The notes under the pieces were generated by a model. The model saw nothing but the letters and a program-made list of their open reading frames with translations. It did no database searches and was not told the origin of the DNA. From assembly GCF_004116725.1 (NCBI RefSeq), contig NZ_PDKG01000012.1, positions 1 to 49,288 of the forward strand: a stretch of DNA of 49,288 nucleotides, given 5' to 3'. A program made the position numbers and the translations under genes. Of the stretch, positions 28,409 to 37,889 are shown piece by piece. Within the stretch, counting starts at the first letter, position 1. Each line of letters begins with the position of its first letter. The DNA comes from Arcobacter sp. CECT 8986. Its GTDB lineage: Bacteria; Campylobacterota; Campylobacteria; Campylobacterales; Arcobacteraceae.

Positions 28409-30499
28409 TTATTTTGTTTGAACTTCATTCTTACCTATAAATTCTTTATTATCTGTATTAGCAACTACAAGCTTAGCTATCTTGTCTGTTGTTCCTGCTA
28501 TATCATGAGTTTGAGAAGCTACCATTGCATTTTCTTGTGTTTGTCTATCTAACTGGGTAATTGCATCATTAATTTGTTCAATACCTAATAGTTGTTCTTT
28601 AGAAGCAGAATCTACATCTGAAATTAATGAAGTAGTTTGATTAATGTTTTCATTTAATTGATTATAGCCCTCAATCATATTTTGAGAAATTTTCTTTCCA
28701 TCATCAGCTTTTAATGTTGCAGACTCTACTAATGACTTAATTTCATTTGCTGCTTCTGCACTTCTACTTGCTAAATTTCTTACTTCAGCTGCTACTACGG
28801 CAAAGCCTTTCCCTGCTTCGCCTGCAGTTGCAGCTTCTACTGCTGCATTTAGTGATAAAATATTTGTTTGAAAAGCTATTTGATCTATTACAGTAATTGC
28901 TTCATTAATAGCAAGAACTTGTTCATTTATTTCATCCATTGAACTAGCAGTTCTATTTGCTAAGTTTGTTCCTTGCTCTGCGGATTTTTTAACATCATTA
29001 GATAGGCTTGTCATTTTTGAAATACTTTCACTATTACTTCTTATAGTACTTGTTATTTCTTCTAATGCAGCAGCAGTTTCTTCTAAAGAGCTTGCAGCTT
29101 CAGTAGAACTAGCATTCAGCTTATCAACGTTTTTTAATAGGCTATGAGAACTTTTTTCTAGAGTTAATCCATTTGATTTATTTTCAATTAGCATTTCAGT
29201 AATTGAGTTCCCTAAATTATTAACACCATTCGCTAGATTTAGTAAATGCTCTTTTAAATTTTTATTATCAATTTTATTTAAATAGTTATACTGTGAATAC
29301 TGTTCTAATACATTTAAGATTTTATCAATATTATTTTCTAGATTTTCAGCCATTTTGTTTAAAACAGTTTTTAATTCCATTAATGCAGGGTTAGATACCT
29401 CCATTTCTAGTCGTTGGCATAAATCTCCACTTTCAAATTCACTTAATACAGTAATTGTTTCATCAATAAGCTTTCTATCTTCTTCAATATTTTTTTGTGT
29501 TTTTATAATATTTTCATTTACAACTTTTGCCATTGAAGAGAATTCATCATTACCTTTATCTTTAAGATAAACTACATCTTCTGTTTTCCTATTTAAATAA
29601 TTAAAAAAGGATAAAAGACCGCTTTTAAAAGAATTCATTGATTTTATAATATTTGTTAATACATAATATGTAATTAATATTACTAGTAGAATATTTATTA
29701 CTATAACCAATGTTGCAATAAAACTAAATAATTTATTTTGACTTGTAATTTCATCAGTAATGTTTTTTTCAAGCTTTAATAGTGTATCTTCTTTTGATTG
29801 AATTGTTGTTCTAAGTTCATGTATTAAACCATCTTTAGATGTTAGACCTTTTTGTTTTTCAGCTTCAACTAATGCTAAGAAGTTTTCTTTATATGTTTGT
29901 AGATTTTTTTTGTAAATAAAGAAACTAGGGTTATTTAATAATTTATTTACACTATTTTCAAATTTCTCTTTGTACTTTAAATCTCTTCTGATAATAAAAT
30001 CTTTTCCATGTTTTCTTAATTCATATACATATGCTAATAATTCAAAGTTTTTTGAATCTCTCACATCTTTTTGAACTTTATGTACAGCAGATCTTAATTT
30101 ACCTCTTAATCCACTATTTTTATCTAAACCTATTTTCTTCTCAATGTTTACAATGTTATGAAATTTTTTGTTGTACTCTTCAATAATTAAAAGTAAATCT
30201 ACTGCACCTTTATCATTTATGCCAAGATCTTTCAAAATCTCTATTAGATGTTTTGTTTCTTGTTTTAGTTCAACAAAAGTTTCATTAAATTTTTTTTCAT
30301 ATTTTAGATCTAGCCTTTGAAAAAAATCTTTTTCATGCTTACGTAAAGTTAAGGTTGCTATTTCTATTTCTTCTACATGACTAAATGCGCTGTTTAGTTT
30401 TTCAACTTTTTTTTCTTTAAACTGTTGTATGCCAATAATCGTTCCAAAACAAATCATGGTTGTTACTGCCATTGCAATTAATTTATTCTTAATAGTCAT
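28409..30499 (-). CDS. Methyl-accepting chemotaxis protein with helical periplasmic sensor
   Basis: A 696-residue chemoreceptor. A helix near residues 7-24 and one near 262-283 bound a ~235-residue all-helical periplasmic part with two similar repeats ([20 protein letters not shown] and [20 protein letters not shown]), the mark of an HBM (helical bimodular) sensor. The signalling tip [20 protein letters not shown] matches that of the dCache receptor. The C-terminal end [13 protein letters not shown] resembles the section before the WESF tail of the other receptor, but it lacks the pentapeptide. It is probably co-transcribed with the HD-GYP gene 15 bases downstream. Confidence 0.88.
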   Translation of the reverse strand: MTIKNKLIAMAVTTMICFGTIIGIQQFKEKKVEKLNSAFSHVEEIEIATLTLRKHEKDFFQRLDLKYEKKFNETFVELKQETKHLIEILKDLGINDKGAVDLLLIIEEYNKKFHNIVNIEKKIGLDKNSGLRGKLRSAVHKVQKDVRDSKNFELLAYVYELRKHGKDFIIRRDLKYKEKFENSVNKLLNNPSFFIYKKNLQTYKENFLALVEAEKQKGLTSKDGLIHELRTTIQSKEDTLLKLEKNITDEITSQNKLFSFIATLVIVINILLVILITYYVLTNIIKSMNSFKSGLLSFFNYLNRKTEDVVYLKDKGNDEFSSMAKVVNENIIKTQKNIEEDRKLIDETITVLSEFESGDLCQRLEMEVSNPALMELKTVLNKMAENLENNIDKILNVLEQYSQYNYLNKIDNKNLKEHLLNLANGVNNLGNSITEMLIENKSNGLTLEKSSHSLLKNVDKLNASSTEAASSLEETAAALEEITSTIRSNSESISKMTSLSNDVKKSAEQGTNLANRTASSMDEINEQVLAINEAITVIDQIAFQTNILSLNAAVEAATAGEAGKGFAVVAAEVRNLASRSAEAANEIKSLVESATLKADDGKKISQNMIEGYNQLNENINQTTSLISDVDSASKEQLLGIEQINDAITQLDRQTQENAMVASQTHDIAGTTDKIAKLVVANTDNKEFIGKNEVQTK

Positions 30500-30590
30500 A
30501 ATAATCCTTATATAAGTAAATGTAATACTTTATTAAATTATTATAATAAAAAAAAATGATTTTTTTATGAGTAATTAGTCGTTTAAATAT

Positions 30591-32171
30591 TTATTTGGCA
30601 ATTAAAAGAGTTATTTTAAAAGATAATCCATTATTTATCTTAAAATATTGAATCTTTCCATCAAGGTTTTTATTAATTATAGTTTTAGCAATAAATAGTC
30701 CCATCCCTGTACCTTCTGGCTTTGTAGTAAAATATGGGTCAAATATTTTTAAAAATGTTTCATGACTTTTAATTCCACCAGCATTATCACTAATAAGTAT
30801 TTCTGCTTTATTGCTAATTTTTTTTATATCTATTTTAATTTGTGGTTTTTTTATATTATTTAGAATCAAAGCATCTTTAGCATTATTTAAAATATTTAAA
30901 ATTGCTTGCTGAAGTTGACCTTCAAAGTTAAATAAATATATCTCACTGGAACAATTAATCTTTACTAGAATTCTATGAAGATCAAACTCTGGAATAAGTA
31001 AACTTATCATTTGATAAATAGATTTTTCTAAATTAAACCTTTTTTTATTCTCATCATGCTTGAAAAAGTTTCTAAAGTCATCAATAGTTTGAGACATATA
31101 TTTTAATTGGATATTTACTTTATCACTCCATTTTTCTATATATTCATTATCTAAATTTCCTTCAAACTCTAATTTAGAGTTTAACGTAGAAACAAGTAAA
31201 GAAGTTGTATTTAATGGCTGCCTCCAATTATGAGCAATTGAATTAAGAACTTCACCCATCGATGCTAATTTTGATTGATGAAGTAACATTTCTTCTTTTT
31301 CCCTTCTTTCTGTTACTTCATATTCGATTTTTTCTTCCAATTCCAATTGAGTACGTTTAAGTTCTGTTATAATTGAAAATGTACATACTAAACCATTTTC
31401 AAATTTTACTAATTTATTAGATATCCACTCTTTTATTCCATGATCATTAAAATAATACTCTATTGTTTTTTTTTCACCTGTTTCAACTACATCCTTAAAA
31501 ATATCAAATAAGCTATTGTTCTCTAAATCTGATAAAGGTTTAAAGCAACCTGGAAATAAAGACTTAAGTGTTTTATTCTTTATTTGCTTTTCTTCATATT
31601 TTAATGTTTCACATGCAGCTTCGTTGAGTAATGTAAATTTAAAATCAATTATTTCATAGCTATCTTTTGAAAGAATAGACTCAAAAGCCATTATTGAGTC
31701 CAATGAACTATCAAGAATAGCTTTTAAAAAGAAAGATGTTTTAGATATCTCTTCTTCAGGACTTTTATTTAAAGTTATATCACCATGAATACCTAGCCAC
31801 CTAATTGGCTTTCCTAGCTCATCTTTTATAACAATTGCTTTTAGTCTAACCCATACTATATGGCCTTTTTTATGTATAAATCTGACTACTATGTTATATG
31901 TAAATCTCGGATCTGCAATATGTTTTCTAGCATTTAGCCTTGCCATTTCTAAATCATCAGGAAATACTAACTTTTCCCATTCTGAATAAGTTTGTTTTTC
32001 ATCTTCATATTTGTATCCTAGGTACTCCCAGAAACTTGGACTAGTCCAACCTTCCTCAGGGTTTTCTAAGTTCCAATACCAGACCCCGTAAATTGAATTT
32101 TCTTCTACAAATTTTTTTGCATTAAAGTCTTTAGTGATTAATTCATTATACTCTTTTTCTAAATAATGCAT
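30591..32171 (-). CDS. PAS-domain sensor histidine kinase
   Basis: A 526-residue cytoplasmic kinase without membrane helices. A PAS_3-type domain is at about 20-135 (WTSPSFWEYLGYKYEDEKQ; FIHKKGHIVWVRLKAIV; IRWLGIHGDIT), a second weaker PAS at about 145-265, and a kinase core with phospho-acceptor His314 in SIAHNWRQPLN, N box NILNNAKDAL, and G boxes DNAGGI and GTGMGLFIAK. The WRQPLN H box is common in Campylobacterota and Desulfobacterota kinases. Its start directly follows the stop of the response regulator gene, its likely partner. Confidence 0.9.
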   Translation of the reverse strand: MHYLEKEYNELITKDFNAKKFVEENSIYGVWYWNLENPEEGWTSPSFWEYLGYKYEDEKQTYSEWEKLVFPDDLEMARLNARKHIADPRFTYNIVVRFIHKKGHIVWVRLKAIVIKDELGKPIRWLGIHGDITLNKSPEEEISKTSFFLKAILDSSLDSIMAFESILSKDSYEIIDFKFTLLNEAACETLKYEEKQIKNKTLKSLFPGCFKPLSDLENNSLFDIFKDVVETGEKKTIEYYFNDHGIKEWISNKLVKFENGLVCTFSIITELKRTQLELEEKIEYEVTERREKEEMLLHQSKLASMGEVLNSIAHNWRQPLNTTSLLVSTLNSKLEFEGNLDNEYIEKWSDKVNIQLKYMSQTIDDFRNFFKHDENKKRFNLEKSIYQMISLLIPEFDLHRILVKINCSSEIYLFNFEGQLQQAILNILNNAKDALILNNIKKPQIKIDIKKISNKAEILISDNAGGIKSHETFLKIFDPYFTTKPEGTGMGLFIAKTIINKNLDGKIQYFKINNGLSFKITLLIAK

Positions 32172-32867
32172 TTACTTAACTTCTAGTTTATAACCTAATT
32201 TTGAAACATTTTTAATAAGATCATATTTTATTTTTTTTCTTACATTTTTAATTAATGTGCGCAAACTACTCATTGTCATATTTTTATCATCAATAGTCCA
32301 AACAATATCTTCTATTTTTTCATAACTTAGAGGTTTGTTTATATTCTTTACAAAAAGACTTAATAATCTTTTTTCTTTTAATGTCAAAGGAATACTCTCC
32401 CCATCAATTATTAAGTCATATGTATTTAAATCAAACCTTATATTATCATTTAAAACTATGATGTTTTTATTTTTATTAAAAAATTGTAATGCTATTTTTT
32501 TTAATATATCTTTGATATCTTTAAATGATATAGGTTTTTCAAGAAATCCATGAATATTAGAATTAGATGCTTTTAATAATGTTCTTTTATCAGTATATGC
32601 AGAAGTGATTATAATAGGAATATTAAAATCTTTTTTTCGAATATATTCAATTACATCAAATCCATTTAATTTTGGTAAATCGATGTCACAAAAAACTGTA
32701 TGAATATCATTATCTTCATAAATAGAGACTGCAGATAAACCATCTTTCGCTGCATAGACCTTTGCAAAGATAGGAGTCATGATTTCACACATTAGATTTA
32801 GTGCATCAATCTGGTCTTCTATAATTAAAATTGATTTTTCTTTAAAAAGGTCACTTATATCATTCAT
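32172..32867 (-). CDS. OmpR-type response regulator
   Basis: A 231-residue regulator: receiver domain at 10-125 (ILIIEDQIDA; phospho-acceptor Asp61 in FCDIDLPKLNGFDV; conserved Lys in FLEKPISF) and a winged-helix DNA-binding domain in the C-terminal part (LTLKEKRLLSLFV; SSLRTLIKNVRKKI). It pairs with the adjacent PAS kinase. A dyad ACTGC(14)GCAGT at 32928-32951 upstream could be its own site, but that is a guess. The first gene of the sensory operon, divergent from the transposon remnant. Confidence 0.88.
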   Translation of the reverse strand: MNDISDLFKEKSILIIEDQIDALNLMCEIMTPIFAKVYAAKDGLSAVSIYEDNDIHTVFCDIDLPKLNGFDVIEYIRKKDFNIPIIITSAYTDKRTLLKASNSNIHGFLEKPISFKDIKDILKKIALQFFNKNKNIIVLNDNIRFDLNTYDLIIDGESIPLTLKEKRLLSLFVKNINKPLSYEKIEDIVWTIDDKNMTMSSLRTLIKNVRKKIKYDLIKNVSKLGYKLEVK

Positions 32868-33302
32868 AAATGTAGTGTATAATCTTTTCTCTAACTTTTT
32901 CTTTAATTTTATTAAAAATATTGATTTACTGCTAGAAATTATTTAGGCAGTATAATTTAATTAAGTATAGAGATATTTAATAGAAAACTTTATGTAATCT
33001 ATTAAAAACTTTGATTATAAATATATTTTATATATTTACATTTTTTTAAATTACAAAACACTTAATATACTAAAATCATTTATTTAGTTAAATGCAATTA
33101 CTTCTTTTATCTATTATATTTATAAATATTTATTCTACATTTAACTTTTATTAAATACAAACTACTAAGGTAATTGACAAAAATTTCAATTCTTTTTTAT
33201 ATGAAAATGTAAATTTGTGTTTTTTATTAAAAATATTAATTTCTAAAGCTAAAACATACAAACTTTTTTGTTTAATCCTATTTTTATACTATAGGAGAAC
33301 GT
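32868..33302. other. Intergenic region holding the proposed left end of the transposon
   Basis: A 435-base AT-rich gap between the response regulator (minus strand) and the recombinase fragment (plus strand). It contains the dyad ACTGC/GCAGT (32928-32951), then TTTAT at 32989-32993 followed by TGTAATC, and TAAAAACTTTGATTAT at about 33003-33018, which resembles the repeat unit at the right end of the element. A TATACT at 33285-33290 and AGGAG at 33292-33296 serve the recombinase gene. No coding frame is seen. Confidence 0.45.
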
Positions 33303-34019
33303 ATGACAGTTAGTTCATTAATAGAAGAGTTTATATTTCATTGTAAATTTGAAAGAAATCTTACTGCTAAAACAATAAAAGCTTATGAAAATGACTTTAA
33401 ACAATTTAAAGAGTTTAAAGATGTTTCTAATTTAAATGTTATAGAAGTTGATAAAGTTTTATTAAAAGAGTACATTAGACATTTATATACTTTATGTTTA
33501 AAACCAAAATCCATAAAAAGAAAAGTCGTGGTATTAAAAGGTTTATTTAACTATTTAGAGTTTGAAGAAATTATTGAGATAAATCCTTTTAGAAAAATGA
33601 GAATATCTATAAAGCAAGAGAAGACTTTCCCCAAAACAATAGAAATGAAAAATATTAGAAAGTTATTAAAATATGTGTATGAAATAAAACATAATATTAA
33701 AGATAAAAATAGCTTTAAATATAAATCAGTAGTTAGAGATATAGCAGTGTTAGAACTACTCTTCTCAACTGGTCTTAGAGTGTCGGAAGTGAGTAATTTA
33801 AAGTCTAGTTCAATCAATATAGTTTCTGGATATATTAAAGTAATGGGTAAAGGGAATAAAGAAAGAACTATACATGTGTGTGAACAAGAGTCTAAAAGCA
33901 TTTTAAAAGAATATTTCTCTCTATTTAAAGAAGAGATTCAGAATAAAGAATATTTTTTTATTAATAGGTTAAAAAAAAGATTATTAAAGAGTCTATTGAA
34001 GAAAAAACTCAATCTTTAA
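33303..34019 (+). pseudogene. Truncated tyrosine recombinase (XerC/D-like integrase)
   Basis: The 238-residue frame has the SAM-like N-terminal core-binding domain (LTAKTIKAYENDFKQF) and the first half of the catalytic domain with the first Arg in FSTGLRVSEVSNL and the Lys hairpin VMGKGNKERTIHV. It ends at EYFFINRLKKRLLKSLLKKK. The second half, with the HxxR box, His/Trp and the nucleophilic Tyr, is missing; intact relatives are about 60-80 residues longer. The last 15 codons overlap an open frame in another register that leads into tniB, so the end is probably a junction left by a deletion. AGGAG precedes the ATG. Catalysis is not expected. Confidence 0.75.
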
Positions 34020-34072
34020 ATAAGGATATAGATGATGACAATGATGGTTATGAAATTTATCCAATTGGCTAG
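33968..34072 (+). pseudogene. Orphan C-terminal tail, probably of the deleted transposase TniA/TnsB
   Basis: In the frame one base behind the recombinase, an open stretch runs from just after two stops (at 33962 and 33965) to a TAG at 34070-34072, with the residues KKIIKESIEEKTQSLN, an acidic DIDDDNDG and YEIYPIG. It has no start codon and stops eight bases before tniB, the place where tniA ends in Tn5053/Tn7-like operons. I infer that it is what remains of tniA after a deletion joined it to the recombinase gene at the A-rich sequence near 33971. The homology itself is not proven from so short a piece. Confidence 0.45.
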
Positions 34073-34080
34073 GCAATGTA

Positions 34081-34920
34081 ATGAATGATAGAAATTTGAT
34101 AAAAGATGCTTTAGAGTGCTTAAATAAAAGTGATGAAGAAAGAATAGTATTCTGTAAGAAAGATCATTGGATAGGTTATAAAGCAGCAGTAAAATTAATA
34201 AAAATATTAGAAGATCCTCCTCAAATGAGACATGAAGGATTACTTATCTATGGTGATTTAAATAATGGTAAAACAGCAATATTAAAAAAGATGTATTCTT
34301 TGCATAAAGTTAAATTAGAACCTGTTCAAAGAGAAGATGTAATAACTTATGAAATACCTATTATATATTTCCAAGCACCTACAATACCTGATGAGAGTAG
34401 ACTTTATAGTCTTATCTTAGATGAACTTTGTGTACCATATAAACATAATGATAAAATCCAAACAAAAGCTAAGTTAGCAGAGCATTACTTGCATAAATTA
34501 GGAACAAAAATGATTTTAATAGATGAAATACATAGTGCTTTACAAAGAACTTTTATTGATGACCTAAAACAATTAAGTAATAGGCTCTCTCTTACTATAA
34601 TACTAGCAGGTACCAGGGAAGCTCATTCAGCTTTATCAATAGGTAGTGAAACAGGTTCAAGATTTCCATCACTTGAACTTCCTAGATGGAATAATGATAA
34701 AAAGTTTAGATCTTTTGTTGCAACTTATGAAAGATGTTTACCTTTAAAAGAGGCTTCAAATCTAGCAGATAATCCAGATATAATAAATGCTTTGTTTCAT
34801 CAGTCTGAAGGACTTATAGGTATGACTGTAAATCTGCTCAAAAAAGCTGCTGTAAAGGCTATTAAAACTAAACGTGAATATATAATAGTTGAAGATATAG
34901 GTTATTTACCAAAGTTGTAA
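34081..34920 (+). CDS. tniB: TniB/TnsC-like AAA+ transposition ATPase
   Basis: A 279-residue AAA+ ATPase of the TniB family, the regulator that links target choice to the transposase in Tn5053/Tn7-like elements. Walker A is YGDLNNGKTAIL near residue 60, Walker B is MILIDEIHSAL near 146, sensor 1 is in IILAGTREAH near 178, and a C-terminal helical lid follows with GLIGMTVNLLKKAA. The N-terminal WIGYKAAVKLIKILEDPP region is typical of TniB. The frame is intact. It is followed by tniQ after one base. Without its transposase it has no obvious partner here unless one is supplied from elsewhere in the genome. Confidence 0.88.
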   Translation: MNDRNLIKDALECLNKSDEERIVFCKKDHWIGYKAAVKLIKILEDPPQMRHEGLLIYGDLNNGKTAILKKMYSLHKVKLEPVQREDVITYEIPIIYFQAPTIPDESRLYSLILDELCVPYKHNDKIQTKAKLAEHYLHKLGTKMILIDEIHSALQRTFIDDLKQLSNRLSLTIILAGTREAHSALSIGSETGSRFPSLELPRWNNDKKFRSFVATYERCLPLKEASNLADNPDIINALFHQSEGLIGMTVNLLKKAAVKAIKTKREYIIVEDIGYLPKL

Positions 34921-34921
34921 T

Positions 34922-36097
34922 ATGAAAAAAATAAAAAGAAATAAAGATTGGGTTCAAGACTATTTCTTTTTAATTGTACCTAGACCATTAAAAGATGAAC
35001 TTCTTAGTTCTTGGTTGATGCGTATGTCAATAGAGTATAAAAGAAATCTATCTGAATTTATTTCTTTATTTATTTGGCATGAGGGCAATGCTATATCAAG
35101 AACAGATATAGATTTTCTATATAATGAAAAATTATTTAATCATTTGACTCAAAAAAGTCATCTTTTAAAGAAAGAAATATTTAGTCTTTCTTTGCATAGT
35201 GAAGAAGGTCATTTATTTTTATGTGATGAAAATAGTTTATATCCTCCTTTACAAATTAGAAAATTAAAAGATAAAAGAACTCATAATGGTTTAATGTATT
35301 GTCCTAAGTGTTTAGCTGAAGATAAAATATCATATTTTAGAAAAAAGTGGAGATATAACTTTTATAATGCTTGCCCAAAACATAAAGTATTTTTAACAGA
35401 TAAGTGCTGGGGATGTTATAATAAAATTAGTTTATCTAAAATAAAACATGAAAAAGAACTTTGTTTTTGCTATAACTGTGAAAGAGATTTAAGAGAAACT
35501 GTTAGTTTACCTATTGAATCAAATTATGAATATGGATTGAAAGCTATAGAATGGTTTGAAAGAGGATTAACTAGAGGATACTTTGTGATAAATAAGAAAA
35601 AAGTAAAATCAGTATTTGTTTTTGAAAGTATTACTTATCTTAGGTTTTTACTTGATAGAAAAGAAAAATTAAATTTTAAAAAATTTCCTTTAATTGAAGA
35701 GTATAAAAATATTTGTAAAAAACTTGATAGATATAACTCTAAAAAAACTTTATTTATAAAAAAAGAGTTTATTTTAACTTCTATGGTGTATTATATTTTT
35801 CAAAATTATCCTAAAATTTTAGTTGATTTTTCAAAGGACAATCATTTGACACATAGAGATTTTATTCATGGTTTTAAAGATATCTCCTTCTGGTATAAAA
35901 GTATGATAGATGAACTTATTCCTATGAAAAATAAAATTGGGAGAGAAATAAGTGAAAGTGAAGTCCTGGGGGCTACTAAATATCTTAAAAATCAAGGTAA
36001 AGTTGTCAATCAAATTAGTGTTGCAGAAATAGTTGGATGCCCTTTTTCAATTCATAAAGGTTTTGTAAAAATTTATAAGAAACTACACAATAAATAA
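34922..36097 (+). CDS. tniQ: TniQ-family target-selection protein
   Basis: A 391-residue protein of the TniQ/TnsD family. The N-terminal VPRPLKDELLSSWLMRMSIE is the family signature. Zinc ligands are seen as YCPKCLAED near residue 123, then WRYNFYNACPKHK with Cys and His, DKCWGC, and FCYNCERDL. The C-terminal part (from about 290) ends with NQISVAEIVGCPFSIHKGF, a helix-turn-helix-like stretch that may read the target DNA. TnsD proteins direct insertion to the end of one conserved gene, and this element lies at the 3' end of mnmG, so that this TniQ chose mnmG is a reasonable but unproven inference. The frame is intact. Confidence 0.85.
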   Translation: MKKIKRNKDWVQDYFFLIVPRPLKDELLSSWLMRMSIEYKRNLSEFISLFIWHEGNAISRTDIDFLYNEKLFNHLTQKSHLLKKEIFSLSLHSEEGHLFLCDENSLYPPLQIRKLKDKRTHNGLMYCPKCLAEDKISYFRKKWRYNFYNACPKHKVFLTDKCWGCYNKISLSKIKHEKELCFCYNCERDLRETVSLPIESNYEYGLKAIEWFERGLTRGYFVINKKKVKSVFVFESITYLRFLLDRKEKLNFKKFPLIEEYKNICKKLDRYNSKKTLFIKKEFILTSMVYYIFQNYPKILVDFSKDNHLTHRDFIHGFKDISFWYKSMIDELIPMKNKIGREISESEVLGATKYLKNQGKVVNQISVAEIVGCPFSIHKGFVKIYKKLHNK

Positions 36098-36101
36098 CAT
36101 T

Positions 36102-37805
36102 TTATAGATTAATTTTTCCCAATAATCCAGCATACCATTTAGCTAATTGAATTTCATCCAAATTTTCATTTCTTTCATAATTTTTTTTAGTAAATTTTGG
36201 GTTGGTCTTTTTATAATTCATTACAATATCTGGGATAGAGTTATTATCTTTAAAATATAAATTTATAAAAAAGTTAAAAGTATTATTTGTAATAACTAAA
36301 TCAGAAATTATCACCTAAGAAGAGGCAGATGAAGAGGAATAGTTTTCTAATTCTAATAATCCTACATTAAAATTTTCATATCTAAATGTTGAAGTTAAAT
36401 ATTGTCTAGTCCTTTTGTTCATTTTACATTTAGGATTTATCTTTTTCTATCCATCTTTTTCGATTAAAAATTCAGGTAAGTTTCTTATTTCACTTAATGT
36501 AAAATTTTCAATAATAGACTGTTGTTTTAAAAATTCCATATATTGTCTAAATACAATAAAATTATCTATTTCATTTAAAGGTCTTGTTTCTTCCTTGTCA
36601 AATTTACTTGAGATTATAACTCGTCTAGTAGCCTTGTCTCCTTTTAAAGAAGATTCAGTAAGACTTTGATCTAGCTTATCCTTATTTTCTTGCTCTTGGT
36701 ATATTTTTAGTAGATCTTTAATAATATCTTTTGTTTGTGTTTCATGTTTTATTTCAATATTTAGTAAACTTTCACAGCTCTTTTTTTTATCTTTTCTGTG
36801 TTGTGTACTAGTGTGTTTTTTATTTGCATCTTTTATTTTTAAGATCTCTGTCGTTTCTTCTGGAATTTCTCTATCAACTTTTGATAAGTTTTCTAAATCC
36901 TCAAGGTCTGTTATTATTTTATTTTGTTCAACTATCTTTGTGAATTTATCAAATCCTATATCAGAATTATCATTAGTGATTTCATGTATAAAATAGTAAT
37001 CTTCCTTTGTTTCTTTATTAGTAACAAGACTTACTCTTGTATCTATTTTAAACTTCTCTTTTACTGGAAAATTTATTTTTAAATGAATTCCCTCAATCTC
37101 TTCATCTAAGTCATGTCCTCTCATATACTTTAAGTAGTGATGGATGTATTTACTTATATTTTCAAATTCATTATGTGCTTTTTGTTGACATGCATATCTG
37201 TGAATGAATGCTGCATCTTCATCTGTTCTTGGAGTTGGTAAAACAACTTTTGCATTACTTCTATTATCATCACACATAACATATAAACTTTCAATATTAC
37301 AATCCAAAACAGCTTCTCTCATCTCAGAGAATCTAAAATAATAATAAATTCCTATAGCAAAGTGAGGAATGATGATTTTTATATCATCTTGTTCAATCAA
37401 ATAACAGTTAATGTATTTTGCAATATCTAAGTATTTATAACTCCACCCAAGTAAAGTTCCAATAGTTTTTTCATCTAATAGTTCATTTAGTTTTTTTTCA
37501 ATTGAGTTATTTATTAATGATGAATTAATAGTAAAAACTTTTTCTAAGATTTCTTTACTTGGATAATATTCAGTTTTTTCACCATTTTTAAAAGATTTAT
37601 AAAGAGGGAAATGAGTAAATAAAAGTTCTGGAGATACTTGATGAGTAAAAACTTCATTTTGAGTCATATTTTTTATTACAACTTCATAATGACTGTTTCC
37701 AAACTTATCTTCATCAAGTATTAGTTTTAAAGGAAATAAAAATTTAAAAGTATCATGTGGATTATTTGACATAAAGTCTGGAATGATACTTTTACCTTTT
37801 GACAT
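36102..37805 (-). pseudogene. tnsE: TnsE-like transposition protein broken by two in-frame TAG codons
   Basis: One reading frame runs from ATG 37805 to TAA at 36102-36104, stopped only by TAG at 36447-36449 and 36315-36317. Read through, it is 567 codons, close to Tn7 TnsE (538 residues). From memory of TnsE the layout agrees: IPHFAIGIYYYF against the IPQLELARSLFL helix; an acidic linker around residues 300-340; and a C-terminal domain whose parts (RQYLTSTFRYENFNVGLLEL; FNFFINLYFKDN; IQLAKWYAGLLG) fit the TnsE DNA-binding domain across both stops. TAG at the second site could come from a TGG Trp codon by one change. It converges on tniQ. TnsE sends Tn7 to replicating plasmids. The N-terminal 452 residues may still be made. 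Confidence 0.65.
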
Positions 37806-37821
37806 ATTAAAATATACTCCC

Positions 37822-37889
37822 ATTATCAAAGTTTATTTTACATATTATCACTTTTTATTTCCTATTATCATTTTTTATTGCTTTTGACA
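37822..37889 (-). repeat. Three TnsB-site-like repeats at the transposon right end
   Basis: On the plus strand, ATTATCA starts at 37822, 37844 and 37864, each followed by T-rich sequence of the form xxTTTATT (spacings 22 and 20 bases). The outermost unit leads to TTTTGACA ending at 37889, so the minus strand reads TGTC from the edge. Tn7-like ends carry repeats of about 20-22 bp bound by the transposase and end in TGT/ACA. The repeats overlap both the start of the tnsE-like gene and the last codons of mnmG. Confidence 0.6.

Larger units (their letters stand above)
32993..37889. mobile_element. Decayed Tn7-like transposon
   Basis: Proposed element of about 4.9 kb carrying a cut-off tyrosine recombinase, an orphan transposase tail, tniB, tniQ and a broken tnsE-like gene. 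The right end reads, from outside on the minus strand, TGTCAAAAGCAATAAAAAAT followed by two more similar units, the usual layout of TnsB-type binding sites. The left end starts near TGTAATC at 32993. TTTAT is found at 32989-32993 and again at 37890-37894, consistent with a 5-bp target duplication if one T is shared or lost at the left. Genes and right end are well supported; the exact left boundary is uncertain by tens of bases. The element lacks a DDE transposase and cannot move by itself. Confidence 0.6.

Noticed and set aside
33061-33080. An inverted copy of the transposon end repeat near the left end (AAAATCATTTATTTAG)
   Set aside because: Wrong orientation and only partly similar; such words are common in this AT-rich DNA.
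36102-36449. Stop codon reassignment (TAG read as an amino acid)
   Set aside because: Only this gene has internal TAG codons; TAG ends the Csd4-like gene and others normally, so decay is simpler.
33303-37889. A CRISPR-associated transposon
   Set aside because: tniB and tniQ are also found in CRISPR-guided transposons, but no cas gene and no array of repeats and spacers is seen in or next to this element.
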